The notes under the pieces were generated by a model. The model saw only the letters and a program-made list of their open reading frames with translations, ran no database searches and was not told the DNA's origin. A stretch of 64,000 nucleotides of DNA from Oceanobacillus caeni (GTDB lineage Bacteria; Bacillota; Bacilli; Bacillales; Amphibacillaceae), in NCBI RefSeq assembly GCF_019037185.1, contig NZ_JAHHXM010000001.1, positions 247,771 through 311,770 of the forward strand. Reading direction: 5' to 3'. This document shows, piece after piece, positions 34,600-42,835 of this stretch. Position 1 is the stretch's first letter; every line of letters starts with the position of its first letter. The translations under genes were made by a program, and so were the position numbers.

Positions 34600-35523
34600 T
34601 CATGTTTCTAACGGTATTAATCTTCTATTAAGCTGATCACGATATTGTTCATATTGTGATGGCAATTTCAGTTCCTGTCCCATAGTTTCATAAGACTCAT
34701 CATGAGCGAATCCTGGTGGGTCGGTTGCAATTTCAAAAAGTATTTCTCCAGGCTCCCTAAAATAGATGGCATTGAAGTAATTTCTATCTTTTACGTCAGT
34801 AACCCCATATCCCTTGTTTGCTAAATATTCCTGCCAATCTAAATGATCAACATCATCTTTCGCGCGCCACGCAATATGGTGAACCGTTCCAACACCCATT
34901 CGGCCACGTCCAATTGGTGTTTGTTTAACATCTATGATATTTCCAATTTCCCCATAAGATTGGAATCGAACTAAATCATCTTCTTTTCCTACTTCTTTTA
35001 GACCCATAACCTTTTCAAGCGTATCGTTCGTTTTTTCTGGATGAATAGATAATAATACTGCTCCACCAAAACCTTTAATAGCAACTTCTGGTGTCACATC
35101 ACCCGTTGTCCAATTATTTGGTTCGCCTTCTTCTCTTTCTACAAGCTCTAATTGTAATCCATGAACATCTCTAAACTCTAAATACGTTTCTCCAAATCGT
35201 TCTGTCTTTTTGAATTCCATATTAAATTTTGAAAATCTCTTCTCCCAAAATTTCATAGAACCAACTGGAATGACATAAGTAGTAACACCTACTTGACCGC
35301 CCCCAATTTTCCCCTGATAAGCGCCGGCCCACGGGAAGAAGGTGATAATGGAACCCGGTTTTCCTTCGTCATTACCAAAGTAAAGATGATACGTACCCGG
35401 GTCATCGAAATTTATTGTCTTTTTTACTAGCCTTAACCCAAGGACACCTGCATAGAAATCTACATTTTCCTGTGGGTGGCCAACAATGGCGGTAATATGA
35501 TGGATACCTGCTGTTTGTTTCAC
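34600..35523 (-). CDS. VOC ring-cleaving dioxygenase, paralogue 3 (MhqA-like), 307 aa
   Basis: The first gene of the four-gene cluster. GIHHITAIVGHPQENVDFY, then GTVHHIAWRAKDD and ILFEIATDPPGF provide the metal ligands. I choose the GTG at 35523 (MKQTAGIHHITAIV, aligning with the next paralogue) since GGAG then has a 9-base spacing; ATG at 35529 is too near the site. A large perfect inverted repeat lies 150-190 bases upstream, a likely operator. Confidence 0.87.
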   Translation of the reverse strand: MKQTAGIHHITAIVGHPQENVDFYAGVLGLRLVKKTINFDDPGTYHLYFGNDEGKPGSIITFFPWAGAYQGKIGGGQVGVTTYVIPVGSMKFWEKRFSKFNMEFKKTERFGETYLEFRDVHGLQLELVEREEGEPNNWTTGDVTPEVAIKGFGGAVLLSIHPEKTNDTLEKVMGLKEVGKEDDLVRFQSYGEIGNIIDVKQTPIGRGRMGVGTVHHIAWRAKDDVDHLDWQEYLANKGYGVTDVKDRNYFNAIYFREPGEILFEIATDPPGFAHDESYETMGQELKLPSQYEQYRDQLNRRLIPLET

Positions 35524-35670
35524 ATACATGCTCTCCTTTTTATTCTTTATTTAGTATGTTGAAGTCTTTGTTAAACATAAGTTGCCAATTCTTCATTTAT
35601 AACGATACTTTCTTGGCTGTCTGATTTTTACCTAGCGATTTTTTTCTGACTTAATCAAATTACTTTTAAT

Positions 35671-35713
35671 TAATTTATATTTAATTAAGTTATTATTAAT
35701 TAAATATAAATTA
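35671..35713. promoter_or_regulatory. Large inverted repeat, probable operator of the dioxygenase operon
   Basis: Two perfectly complementary 18-base arms, TAATTTATATTTAATTAA (35671-35688) and its reverse complement (35696-35713), separated by 7 bases. Each arm also holds a smaller TTAATTAA palindrome. It does not look like the known B. subtilis MhqR site, but size and AT-richness suit a MarR-type regulator. Confidence 0.6.
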
Positions 35714-35779
35714 CCATAAACCTTTAGTCTTTGTCAACTTTTTGGGAGTCCCTTCAATTCAAACTCGAATTTAATCCAA

Positions 35780-35818
35780 AAAATTAAAAATGCACTCATC
35801 ATTAAATGAAGAGTGCAA
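35780..35818 (-). terminator. Terminator of the 55-aa gene
   Basis: TGCACTC / GAGTGCA stem with 13-base loop, followed on the minus strand by ATTTTTAATTTTTT. Confidence 0.65.
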
Positions 35819-35871
35819 CATTTGATAAAAGCTTTTTTTCATTAATTTGCTCATTACAAGATAGAGTGAAA

Positions 35872-36039
35872 TCACCTTTTCTTCTTTTCTTCCCGTACCG
35901 ATATGATTTGAACTTTTCCCTCAAATTCCTGACGAATACGTTTCCTTGCTTCGGCGGAAGTCCTAGCAACAACCGGCTGTATTAGTTTTGCTTCATCCAC
36001 ATCAATCTTAACCAGAAAGCACTTCGCTCCACATCTCAA
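35872..36039 (-). CDS. Small basic protein, 55 aa, TTG start
   Basis: Begins MRCGAKCFLVKIDVDEAKLI, continues QPVVARTSAEARKRIRQEFE and ends with a run of lysines (VREEKKKR). The composition and periodic pattern are protein-like. AGGAAAG lies about 11 bases before the TTG at 36039, an in-frame stop closes the upstream side, and a terminator follows. Two N-terminal cysteines (C3, C7) could bind metal or sense thiol stress, which would match the neighbouring quinone cluster. Not recognised; no annotated function known to me. Confidence 0.6.
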   Translation of the reverse strand: MRCGAKCFLVKIDVDEAKLIQPVVARTSAEARKRIRQEFEGKVQIISVREEKKKR

Positions 36040-36216
36040 TAAAAATCACTCTTTCCTCATTAATAAACTAGCTATATGGTTTCGAATTGCATAAATAAAA
36101 AACCTAGCTAATATAAAACACTTGTAAACCCTATCTCCCCAACATCTATTATTCCCTATACAAAATAATAATTAATTAGGGTTTGTTTTCACAATACAAA
36201 GGAGGTATGAGTTCAT

Positions 36217-36942
36217 TCACGATAATGACGCTTTTACTAACACATTTCTTAAAAATTCATAATTAGGATATTCTTTTTCTTTTAATTGCTTAATTACATA
36301 GTCGACGTCATAAGAAACACGATGAACACTAACTTGAAAATGTTTATCTTCTCCCTCTACTATTAAATAGGAAGCATTTTTCGAACCATCAAATGGCAAA
36401 CCAACACTCCCTAAATTAGCTACGCACTTGCCGTTAATAAAGCGAACATACGGTAGATGAATATGCCCATACAAAAAAATATCCGCTGATGTTTGTTGCA
36501 TTAATTGTTCCGCAAGCTCTGTATCCGATTGATTTGGCAGCACCATATTAAAAAGATTATTCGGTGTAGCATGAAATGCATGGATTTCTATATCATCCGA
36601 CAGTTTAATAGTTAATTGTGTCGGTAAATTAGTTAAAAAGTCAATATCCTCAGTAGTCAATTGCTTTAGTGTCCATTCACGTTCTTTTCTCATAATCTCT
36701 AGTGCCTCGTTAGGAACTTCTCCTTCCTTAATTCCCCGAGAAACCCATTCATCCGCATTCCCTTTAACCACATCTGTATTTAATGAACGTATCAGATCTA
36801 AAGCACGCTTTGGTTCTGATCCACGAAAGCAAAGATCACCAAGTACCGCAATTTTATCTACATTCTTCTTTTCAATATCTTCAAGTACCGCTTCCAATGC
36901 GGTAGCATTTCCATGAATATCGGAAATAAATGCTATTTTCAT
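36217..36942 (-). CDS. Calcineurin-like metallophosphoesterase (YfcE-like), 241 aa
   Basis: A two-metal phosphoesterase: DIHGN (8-12), GDLCFRG (35-41), GNAD (about 60-63), a central histidine in AFHAT and the final YGHIHLP motif. Members of this COG0639/COG0622 group cleave phosphodiesters or act as protein phosphatases. The ATG at 36942 follows AAGGAGG. Single gene with its own upstream region; substrate unknown. Confidence 0.87.
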   Translation of the reverse strand: MKIAFISDIHGNATALEAVLEDIEKKNVDKIAVLGDLCFRGSEPKRALDLIRSLNTDVVKGNADEWVSRGIKEGEVPNEALEIMRKEREWTLKQLTTEDIDFLTNLPTQLTIKLSDDIEIHAFHATPNNLFNMVLPNQSDTELAEQLMQQTSADIFLYGHIHLPYVRFINGKCVANLGSVGLPFDGSKNASYLIVEGEDKHFQVSVHRVSYDVDYVIKQLKEKEYPNYEFLRNVLVKASLS

Positions 36943-37091
36943 AAAAGAATCCTCCTTGATACACGATATTTTTATTTAACCTTATCGTAACCCAAACTCA
37001 CTATACATGCTAAATTTATTACATTTCCCGTAGATTCCTCAAGTTATTAACCTGAATTACATAATAAAGTGTCGATATTTCCCAGGAAATG

Positions 37092-37121
37092 AAAAAGTCC
37101 CCCGAACATCCCCGGGAGGCT
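37092..37121 (-). terminator. Terminator of the HAD gene
   Basis: A GC-rich hairpin (CCTCCCGGGG...TCGGGGGA) followed on the minus strand by CTTTTTC. Lies just after the HAD stop codon. Confidence 0.6.
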
Positions 37122-37136
37122 ACTCATTATAGTCTA

Positions 37137-37841
37137 TTATTCAACAAACAATTCCAAAAGCTCTGTTGCACTGTATACAATTTTATCTGGTTTCACGGAA
37201 TTCTCACGAGCTTTTCTTCTGCGATGATTCATCCAAACAGCGTTCCATCCTGCTTGTTTGGCACCAACCATATCATTGTCGAATGAATCTCCGACATAAA
37301 CCGTCTTTTCTTTGTCTAAGCCAAGTTTTTCCTCTAGTATTTGAAATGCTTTTCCTGTCGGTTTGGCATGACCAATCGCACCAGAAATAAAAGTGTTTTC
37401 TTCGGGAATCCATCTTGATACATTCAATTGTTTAACTTTCATTGATTGATGGTCTTCTGAACCGTTTGTTAAAATAGCCAGTTGTTTTCCTTGCTCATGT
37501 AAATATTCTAGTAGTTTTTCAGATTCAGGAAATAAAGTGATTTTATGTTGTTCCTCGACATAAGCGTCTTGAAAATCCAAAGATTCTTGATTCGATATTT
37601 CTATTCCAATTTCCGCACAGGCATCTTTAATCCGACGAATATGCATCTCCTGAACGGTCATTTCTCCTGCTTCACATCGGTCAAATAACGCATCACTATA
37701 TTTCCTACTTATCATATAAAATTGATTTAATTCCTCTTCCGTAAAATCTCTATCAAACATTCTTCTACACGTATTTTTAAAAGACATCGCTTGATCATAC
37801 AACGTATCATCGACATCGAAAATAATCGTATCCATATTCAA
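37137..37841 (-). CDS. HAD hydrolase, YjjG/5'-nucleotidase type, 234 aa
   Basis: A HAD-IA phosphatase: nucleophile motif FDVDDTLYD (8-16), ILTNGSE in the middle, and K plus VGDSFDND in the C-terminal half; a helical cap lies between. The YjjG branch dephosphorylates pyrimidine nucleotides, often non-canonical ones. The TTG at 37841 has AGGGAGG 9 bases upstream; the ATG two codons later is possible. Single gene with terminator. Confidence 0.85.
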   Translation of the reverse strand: MNMDTIIFDVDDTLYDQAMSFKNTCRRMFDRDFTEEELNQFYMISRKYSDALFDRCEAGEMTVQEMHIRRIKDACAEIGIEISNQESLDFQDAYVEEQHKITLFPESEKLLEYLHEQGKQLAILTNGSEDHQSMKVKQLNVSRWIPEENTFISGAIGHAKPTGKAFQILEEKLGLDKEKTVYVGDSFDNDMVGAKQAGWNAVWMNHRRRKARENSVKPDKIVYSATELLELFVE

Positions 37842-37947
37842 TTCAATCTACCTCCCTTTTCTATCATACTAGTGAAAGGTAGAAACGTATAGATAGAAGG
37901 TGGAATCTTATTATAGGAAAAACTTTACTATCTAAAACAACTTCGTA

Positions 37948-39171
37948 TTATGGGGATTCTTTTATAAAAATCACCCCAACTAAACCAATTACTGAAAATA
38001 TAACTGGAGTAATAAAACCATAGAAATACCCAGCCCCTAACTCACCTACATTCTGAAAATGATCCAATATTTTCCCAAAAATACCAGGTAACAAAACAGC
38101 ACTCATAAATCCGCCTGTGTTTGCAAAACCAGAAACAATTCCAGATTCGTTTACAGGAAATGATATGCGTACAAGGGCAAAGGTTAACGAATTGGACCCA
38201 AATGCAAAGCCGATAATGAACATAATCATCACTAAAAACAAAAATGGCGGTTTTCCATGAAATATTAGAATAGTAGACCAGCACAATAACATGACGATAT
38301 GAAATATAACAAAAGGACGTTTAATCGTTCTTAACCGACTGGCAAGCCAACTTAGAAACGGGGCACCAATAAGCGCTCCAACTAGACTAATCATAATGAG
38401 CTGACTTGCATCTATACGCGTTAAACCATACATCTCCATCCCATACGGTACTGCCCATGATCCAATCAAACCTAGATATGCCCCAACAACACCAAAGTGG
38501 GAAAAGAAAATTGCCCAAGCTTGTCGATTCGATAAAACTCTTCTTAAGATAACCCATGTATTTTCTCGTCGCATCTCTCTTTTTTCAAATAATGGTTTAT
38601 TTGGCTTTTTCACGAGGACAAAATAAAGAAGTATTCCACATAAGCATAATAAAATTCCCGCTAAAAGAAACGTCCTTCTCCAGCCAACGAGAATAATAAA
38701 TGCAGAGAAAGGAACGGTCGCCATTAAGAATCCTAGACTTCCGGTCATTCCTGCTACACCGATTAATCGGGTGAATTCTTTAGCATTAAACCATTGACTT
38801 AAAATTAACACCAGATTCACCCAAATTGTCGCATCGCCTATCCCTGTTAATATTCTTGCAAAAAACAAGATAAATTCATGACTACCTACACTATATATAA
38901 TAGTTCCAATCCCTGTAAGAATCGCACCTACAATAAGAAAAAAATTCGGTCCATATCGATCTGTTAGAATGCCCATCGGTATTTGTAGGGCCGTGTATAC
39001 GAAAAACTGTATGCTTGTTACTAACCCAACCGTTGTTGCTGTTACACTAAAATCAGCCATTAACTGATCTGTTATTAATCCTGGAGCTGTTCGTAAACTT
39101 GACATCAATAAATAGGAACATAATACAGAAGCAAATACAATCCATCTAAATTTACTGTTTTGATTATCCAA
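37948..39171 (-). CDS. MFS transporter, 407 aa
   Basis: About 12 membrane spans with MFS loop motif MGILTDRYGPNFFLI at about 67-81 and ARILTGIGDATIW in helix 4. Overall it resembles the NNP/sugar-acid branch rather than drug exporters. The TTG at 39171 has GGAG about 9 bases upstream. It stands alone, divergent from the DUF3298 gene. Substrate unknown. Confidence 0.85.
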   Translation of the reverse strand: MDNQNSKFRWIVFASVLCSYLLMSSLRTAPGLITDQLMADFSVTATTVGLVTSIQFFVYTALQIPMGILTDRYGPNFFLIVGAILTGIGTIIYSVGSHEFILFFARILTGIGDATIWVNLVLILSQWFNAKEFTRLIGVAGMTGSLGFLMATVPFSAFIILVGWRRTFLLAGILLCLCGILLYFVLVKKPNKPLFEKREMRRENTWVILRRVLSNRQAWAIFFSHFGVVGAYLGLIGSWAVPYGMEMYGLTRIDASQLIMISLVGALIGAPFLSWLASRLRTIKRPFVIFHIVMLLCWSTILIFHGKPPFLFLVMIMFIIGFAFGSNSLTFALVRISFPVNESGIVSGFANTGGFMSAVLLPGIFGKILDHFQNVGELGAGYFYGFITPVIFSVIGLVGVIFIKESP

Positions 39172-39339
39172 CAGAATCTACTCCTGTGCTTTTATACTAT
39201 GTATATGGTTTTTCTCTTAGGTGGGGACTTAATTTTCCATGCTAATTAAATGAATGTTCCAAGATAAAAGAAGTACTTTTTTAAAATCAGCACACCCTTC
39301 TATTCCAAAGAATACAATAGGTCAAAAAGGGTGATAAAT

Positions 39340-39960
39340 ATGCCTATCCCTTTACCGGTTAATATAAAAGCCTATAAGATTCAAGCTGGACCAAGTAAAC
39401 AAGTTGTCTACCCTCAAGTTAGCTACCCACAAGATAAACAATTCGAACACGTTATGAATCAAACTTTTGTTCAAGAAACACAAAAGCTCATCAACGAGCA
39501 AGCTAGGGAAATGCCAACAGCGATTGTGGAAATGGATGGTTCATTTGAAGTAAAAAATAATCAACGTAACGTCTTAAGCGTATCCCTATCCAACTACGCT
39601 TACTATTATCATGCTGCACATGGTCTTACCCTATTAAGATCCGTAACATTTGATTTAGAAAAAAAGAAGCGTTGCAATTTAAAAGACCTATTCAAATATG
39701 GAAGTGATTATATCAACCGGCTTTCTGAAATCGTTCATAAGCAAATTGCAGCACGTGATATTCCAGTCATTACTGAGTTTACCAAAATTGAGCCTAATCA
39801 ATATTTCTATATAGCAGACAAAACACTCGTCATCTACTTCCAGCTTTACGAGTTAGCTCCATATGCATTTGGTTTTCCAATGTTCCCTATTTCCGTATAT
39901 GACATTCAAGATATTATTGATGAAGAAGGGCCACTTGGAAGAATGGCTGCAAGTCCATAG
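39340..39960 (+). CDS. DUF4163/DUF3298 protein, 206 aa
   Basis: No signal peptide or membrane span. The central part (ALSNYAYYYHAAHGLTLLRS region, actually SLSNYAYYYHAAHG) and FDLEKKKRCNLKDLFKYGSD match the DUF4163-DUF3298 pair also found in the extracellular part of the anti-sigma factor RsiV. Here no membrane anchor is present, so it may be a soluble carbohydrate- or lysozyme-fold protein. The ATG at 39340 has AAGGG about 8 bases upstream; the GTG at 39331 is within that site. Function unknown. Confidence 0.75.
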   Translation: MPIPLPVNIKAYKIQAGPSKQVVYPQVSYPQDKQFEHVMNQTFVQETQKLINEQAREMPTAIVEMDGSFEVKNNQRNVLSVSLSNYAYYYHAAHGLTLLRSVTFDLEKKKRCNLKDLFKYGSDYINRLSEIVHKQIAARDIPVITEFTKIEPNQYFYIADKTLVIYFQLYELAPYAFGFPMFPISVYDIQDIIDEEGPLGRMAASP

Positions 39961-40123
39961 CTATTAATGATGGGTACACATCTCCACTTATCCTATTTAT
40001 TTTATCCTACTTGCTAGTAACGGATTACCTGGCTTGAGTATCGAATTCAATATTACTAACAACTGATTTTCATTCACGAGTAACGGATATTTTTAATGTA
40101 GGGATAATATGGTTAATGATTAT

Positions 40124-40244
40124 TTATCTCACCTAAACGAGCAGTAAGACTCCCACCCCAAGCTTTTGGGGAAACAAAGAAGGTCAGTGACTAACCATCA
40201 GTGGGGGATGAAGAACCCCCCCACTGATGGAAGTATTCTTTATC
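40124..40244 (+). repeat. Dispersed repeat R2, copy 4 (both halves)
   Basis: Contains TATCTCACCTAAACGAGCAG, TTTTGGGGAAACAAAGAAGG and then the second-half hairpin CCATCAGTGGGGG / CCCCCCACTGATGG (40195-40230). A section between the halves is missing compared with copy 3. It lies directly upstream of the next gene. Confidence 0.72.
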
Positions 40245-40270
40245 TATTTAAAAGAAACGGAGGTAAGATA

Positions 40271-40768
40271 GTGACAAATTTTAAATCATTTCACGGGACT
40301 GTAACGAGGATAAGTGATATGTATACAGGGCAAGATGGAGAAGGCTGTAATAAATTTATAACTGTAGAAGACAACTCAGGTGCCATTGTAAATTTCGTCG
40401 TAACACCTACTACTTACTTTGTAGATCATGTCATGGTGACAGTAGGAGACCGAGTAACTGGATATTATGACGGGAATGCACCTACCATTCTTATTTACCC
40501 ACCTCAATATCCAGCACTTGTCATGGTAAAAGATAATCCAAACCAGAATGTAAAAGTGGATTATTTTGATAGTCAATTAGTAAGTAGCGATGGACAATTA
40601 CAATTAAATATATCTCCATATACACCATTGTTATTAACAAACGGTCAATTATTTTCGAATAATCCAGCAAATCGAGATTTAATTGTTATCTATGGACCTT
40701 CCACCAAAAGTATCCCAGCACAAACTACTCCTTATCGAATTATCGTTTTGTGTTTAAATTCATTTTAG
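40271..40768 (+). CDS. Conserved hypothetical protein, 165 aa
   Basis: GTG start at 40271 with GGAGG 7 bases upstream; the open frame reaches further upstream but only through repeat R2. The protein reads as a beta-rich, non-membrane domain (SFHGTVTRISDMYTGQDGEG, TPTTYFVDHVMVTVGDRVTG, IYPPQYPALVM). The last part holds NPANRDLIVIYGPSTKSIPA. I have the impression of similar proteins in other Bacillus and Clostridium genomes, with no known function. The OB-like beta pattern is an inference. Confidence 0.7.
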   Translation: MTNFKSFHGTVTRISDMYTGQDGEGCNKFITVEDNSGAIVNFVVTPTTYFVDHVMVTVGDRVTGYYDGNAPTILIYPPQYPALVMVKDNPNQNVKVDYFDSQLVSSDGQLQLNISPYTPLLLTNGQLFSNNPANRDLIVIYGPSTKSIPAQTTPYRIIVLCLNSF

Positions 40769-40796
40769 AAAAATTCTAATAAATAAAAAATTCTTG

Positions 40797-40997
40797 GAAA
40801 TTGGTACAGTCGGATTATATACCGGAAAGTGTTTCTTGTATGTATTTGGTTATGGGAATGAATAGACCTTTACCATTACCGTAGAGGGAATCTTAGAGGA
40901 AGAACCTGAGCCAGCCACACCTTATATCGTTGGGGAAAAGGTAATGAACCTATGCAATATTATTGATGCATGGTGTCAGGACAGCTGGAATATGTAA
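40797..40997 (+). pseudogene. Probable gene remnant with in-frame stop
   Basis: One frame reads TVGLYTGKCFLYVFGYGNE, a TAG at 40863, then TFTITVEGILEEEPEPATPY and IVGEKVMNLCNIIDAWCQDS before TAA. The composition is protein-like on both sides of the stop, and there is no start or ribosome site. I do not recognise the family. Confidence 0.4.
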
Positions 40998-41007
40998 TCC
41001 TGTACCT

Positions 41008-41056
41008 GTATCACGGACATTTTTACTGCTATTTCCTTGCATTTTGTCCGTGATAC
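41008..41056. repeat. 12-bp inverted repeat
   Basis: GTATCACGGACA (41008-41019) and its exact complement TGTCCGTGATAC (41045-41056), 25-base loop. It may be a terminator-like hairpin for the converging acetyltransferase gene, but lacks a T-run. Confidence 0.5.
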
Positions 41057-41078
41057 CTTTGTCACCCAATAAACTAAC

Positions 41079-41639
41079 TTATATATCGATCTTTTTTATC
41101 ACTTTAGCTGGATTACCTCCAACTACAACATTATCCGGTACATTTTTAGTAACTACTGCACCTGCTGCAACTACAACATTGTTTCCTATCGTTACTCCTG
41201 GACAAATTACTGCACTACCACCAATCCACACATTGTTTCCGATAGTAATCGGTTTTGCATATTCTATACCTGAATTTCGTTCGGTTGGATGGAGGGGATG
41301 TGTTGCAGTATAAATTTGTACACTTGGTCCAAGCATGCAATTATTCCCAAACCGAACTTCAGATACATCTAAGATAGTACAATCAAAATTTGCATAAAAG
41401 TTTTCACCTACATATGTGTTATAACCGTAATCAAATCTTATATTAGGCTCCATATATAGTTTTTCCCCTGTTGAGCCGAGTAATTCCTTTAATAATTCCG
41501 TTCGCTTTTCTCCTTCCGATTCTAACGATTGATTGTATATTCTGACTTTACGTCTTGCTTCTTCACGATCCTTCACTAATATCGGGTCAGCAGGATCATA
41601 TATCTCACCAGCTATCATTTTTTCTTTTTCAGTTTTCAT
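41079..41639 (-). CDS. maa: Maltose/galactoside O-acetyltransferase, 186 aa
   Basis: A left-handed beta-helix acetyltransferase of the LacA/Maa group. Residues 1-55 form the helical head ([20 protein letters not shown]), then hexapeptide repeats with catalytic His in YTATHPLHP and the [20 protein letters not shown] coil, and the tail [14 protein letters not shown]. It acetylates sugars at O6 using acetyl-CoA, possibly to detoxify excess sugar. The ATG at 41639 follows AAGGAGA. Single gene. Confidence 0.92.
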   Translation of the reverse strand: MKTEKEKMIAGEIYDPADPILVKDREEARRKVRIYNQSLESEGEKRTELLKELLGSTGEKLYMEPNIRFDYGYNTYVGENFYANFDCTILDVSEVRFGNNCMLGPSVQIYTATHPLHPTERNSGIEYAKPITIGNNVWIGGSAVICPGVTIGNNVVVAAGAVVTKNVPDNVVVGGNPAKVIKKIDI

Positions 41640-42042
41640 TTTTAGTCTCCTTCAATCATATGTCAATGTCTAAACGTATATCATAACATTAGATGATTAA
41701 CCTTCCCAATTAAAAATACTCCCCAGAGTACACTAGAGAGTTGTATATGATTATCTATTTAAAAATATCCCCACGGTTTCCAATGGCTTCGATATAGACC
41801 ACCTTCTCTTGGTGGTCACCTTTATTTCAACATTCTTTTATTTATATGATAAACCATTTTGATTGAAAATTAACATTAAGGAGTTTATACAGGTTTATTA
41901 ATTAACCTGTAATTCCCTTTATAGAAAACTTTACACTTACCGCTAAGACTTGTTGAAAAATGTTTATCGTTGTAAATTCACATTTCCCATTTTATTATAT
42001 TATCTTCTGATTTTCTTATTTTTTCTTCCTCTATAAACCAAC
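41640..42042. other. Intergenic region with small hairpins
   Basis: About 400 bases. Holds a palindrome TACAGGTT...AACCTGTA (41888-41911) and an ACCACC/GGTGGT hairpin near 41797-41811. No credible gene or conserved RNA was recognised. Confidence 0.4.
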
Positions 42043-42810
42043 TTATATTCCGCCATACCTTCTCTTTCGTTGCCGATATTCTTCAAGCGCATGCAGAAAT
42101 TCCTTCTCTGAAAAATCCGGCCACAGTGTATCGGTGAACCAGAACTCCGTATAGGCAAGCTGCCATAGAAGGAAATTGCTCAATCGTTTTTCCCCGCCGG
42201 TGCGAATAAGTAGGTCAGGTTCTGGCATACCAGCTGTGTATAAGTATCCTGAAAGCTGCTGTTCATCCAGTTCATTCAGTGACAATTTTCCAGCTTTTAC
42301 ATCCAGGTGAATTTCTTTCATGGCATTCAGAATCTCATATCTACTTCCATAGTTGATTGCAATATTCAGTTGAAGACCGTCGTTGTCCCGGGTACGATTG
42401 ATTGCGTACTGTATAGCTTGACGTGTATAGGCTGGAAGTTTTCCCAGATCACCAATTGCCTCAACTCGTACATTATTAGATAAAAGATCAGGCAAATAAT
42501 GATTTAGAAACTCCTTAGGAAGTCTCATTAAAAAGTCTATCTCGAGCTTAGGACGTTTCCAATTTTCCGTGGAAAAGGTATAAAGTGTAAGAACCTTTAC
42601 CTTGCATTTGACTGCTGCCTTGACAATTTTCACAACTGCAGATACCCCTTCATTGTGGCCAGCGACTCTGGGCATGCCTTGCTTTTGGGCCCAGCGTCCG
42701 TTTCCGTCCATAATGATGGCCACATGGTCAGGTGTACTACCTCCCGTATTATGATAGTTTTCTTTCGATTGCAATTGCTTATTATTGAAAAAAGGAATTT
42801 TCATTAACAT
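42043..42810 (-). CDS. Cis-isoprenyl diphosphate synthase (UppS family), 255 aa
   Basis: Full-length undecaprenyl-diphosphate-synthase family enzyme: catalytic Asp35 in IIMDGNGRWA, then VLTLYTFSTENWKRP, INYGSRYEI, PDLLIRTGGEKRLSNFLLWQ and TLWPDF. It elongates farnesyl diphosphate with cis isoprene units. It is not next to cdsA or frr as housekeeping uppS is in Bacilli, but 25 bases after a DUF817 membrane protein, so it may be a second copy making a different polyprenol. Whether another uppS exists cannot be told from this window. The ATG at 42810 follows GAGGGG. Confidence 0.87.
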   Translation of the reverse strand: MLMKIPFFNNKQLQSKENYHNTGGSTPDHVAIIMDGNGRWAQKQGMPRVAGHNEGVSAVVKIVKAAVKCKVKVLTLYTFSTENWKRPKLEIDFLMRLPKEFLNHYLPDLLSNNVRVEAIGDLGKLPAYTRQAIQYAINRTRDNDGLQLNIAINYGSRYEILNAMKEIHLDVKAGKLSLNELDEQQLSGYLYTAGMPEPDLLIRTGGEKRLSNFLLWQLAYTEFWFTDTLWPDFSEKEFLHALEEYRQRKRRYGGI

Positions 42811-42835
42811 TGTCTATCCCCTCAAATGTTGTTCT

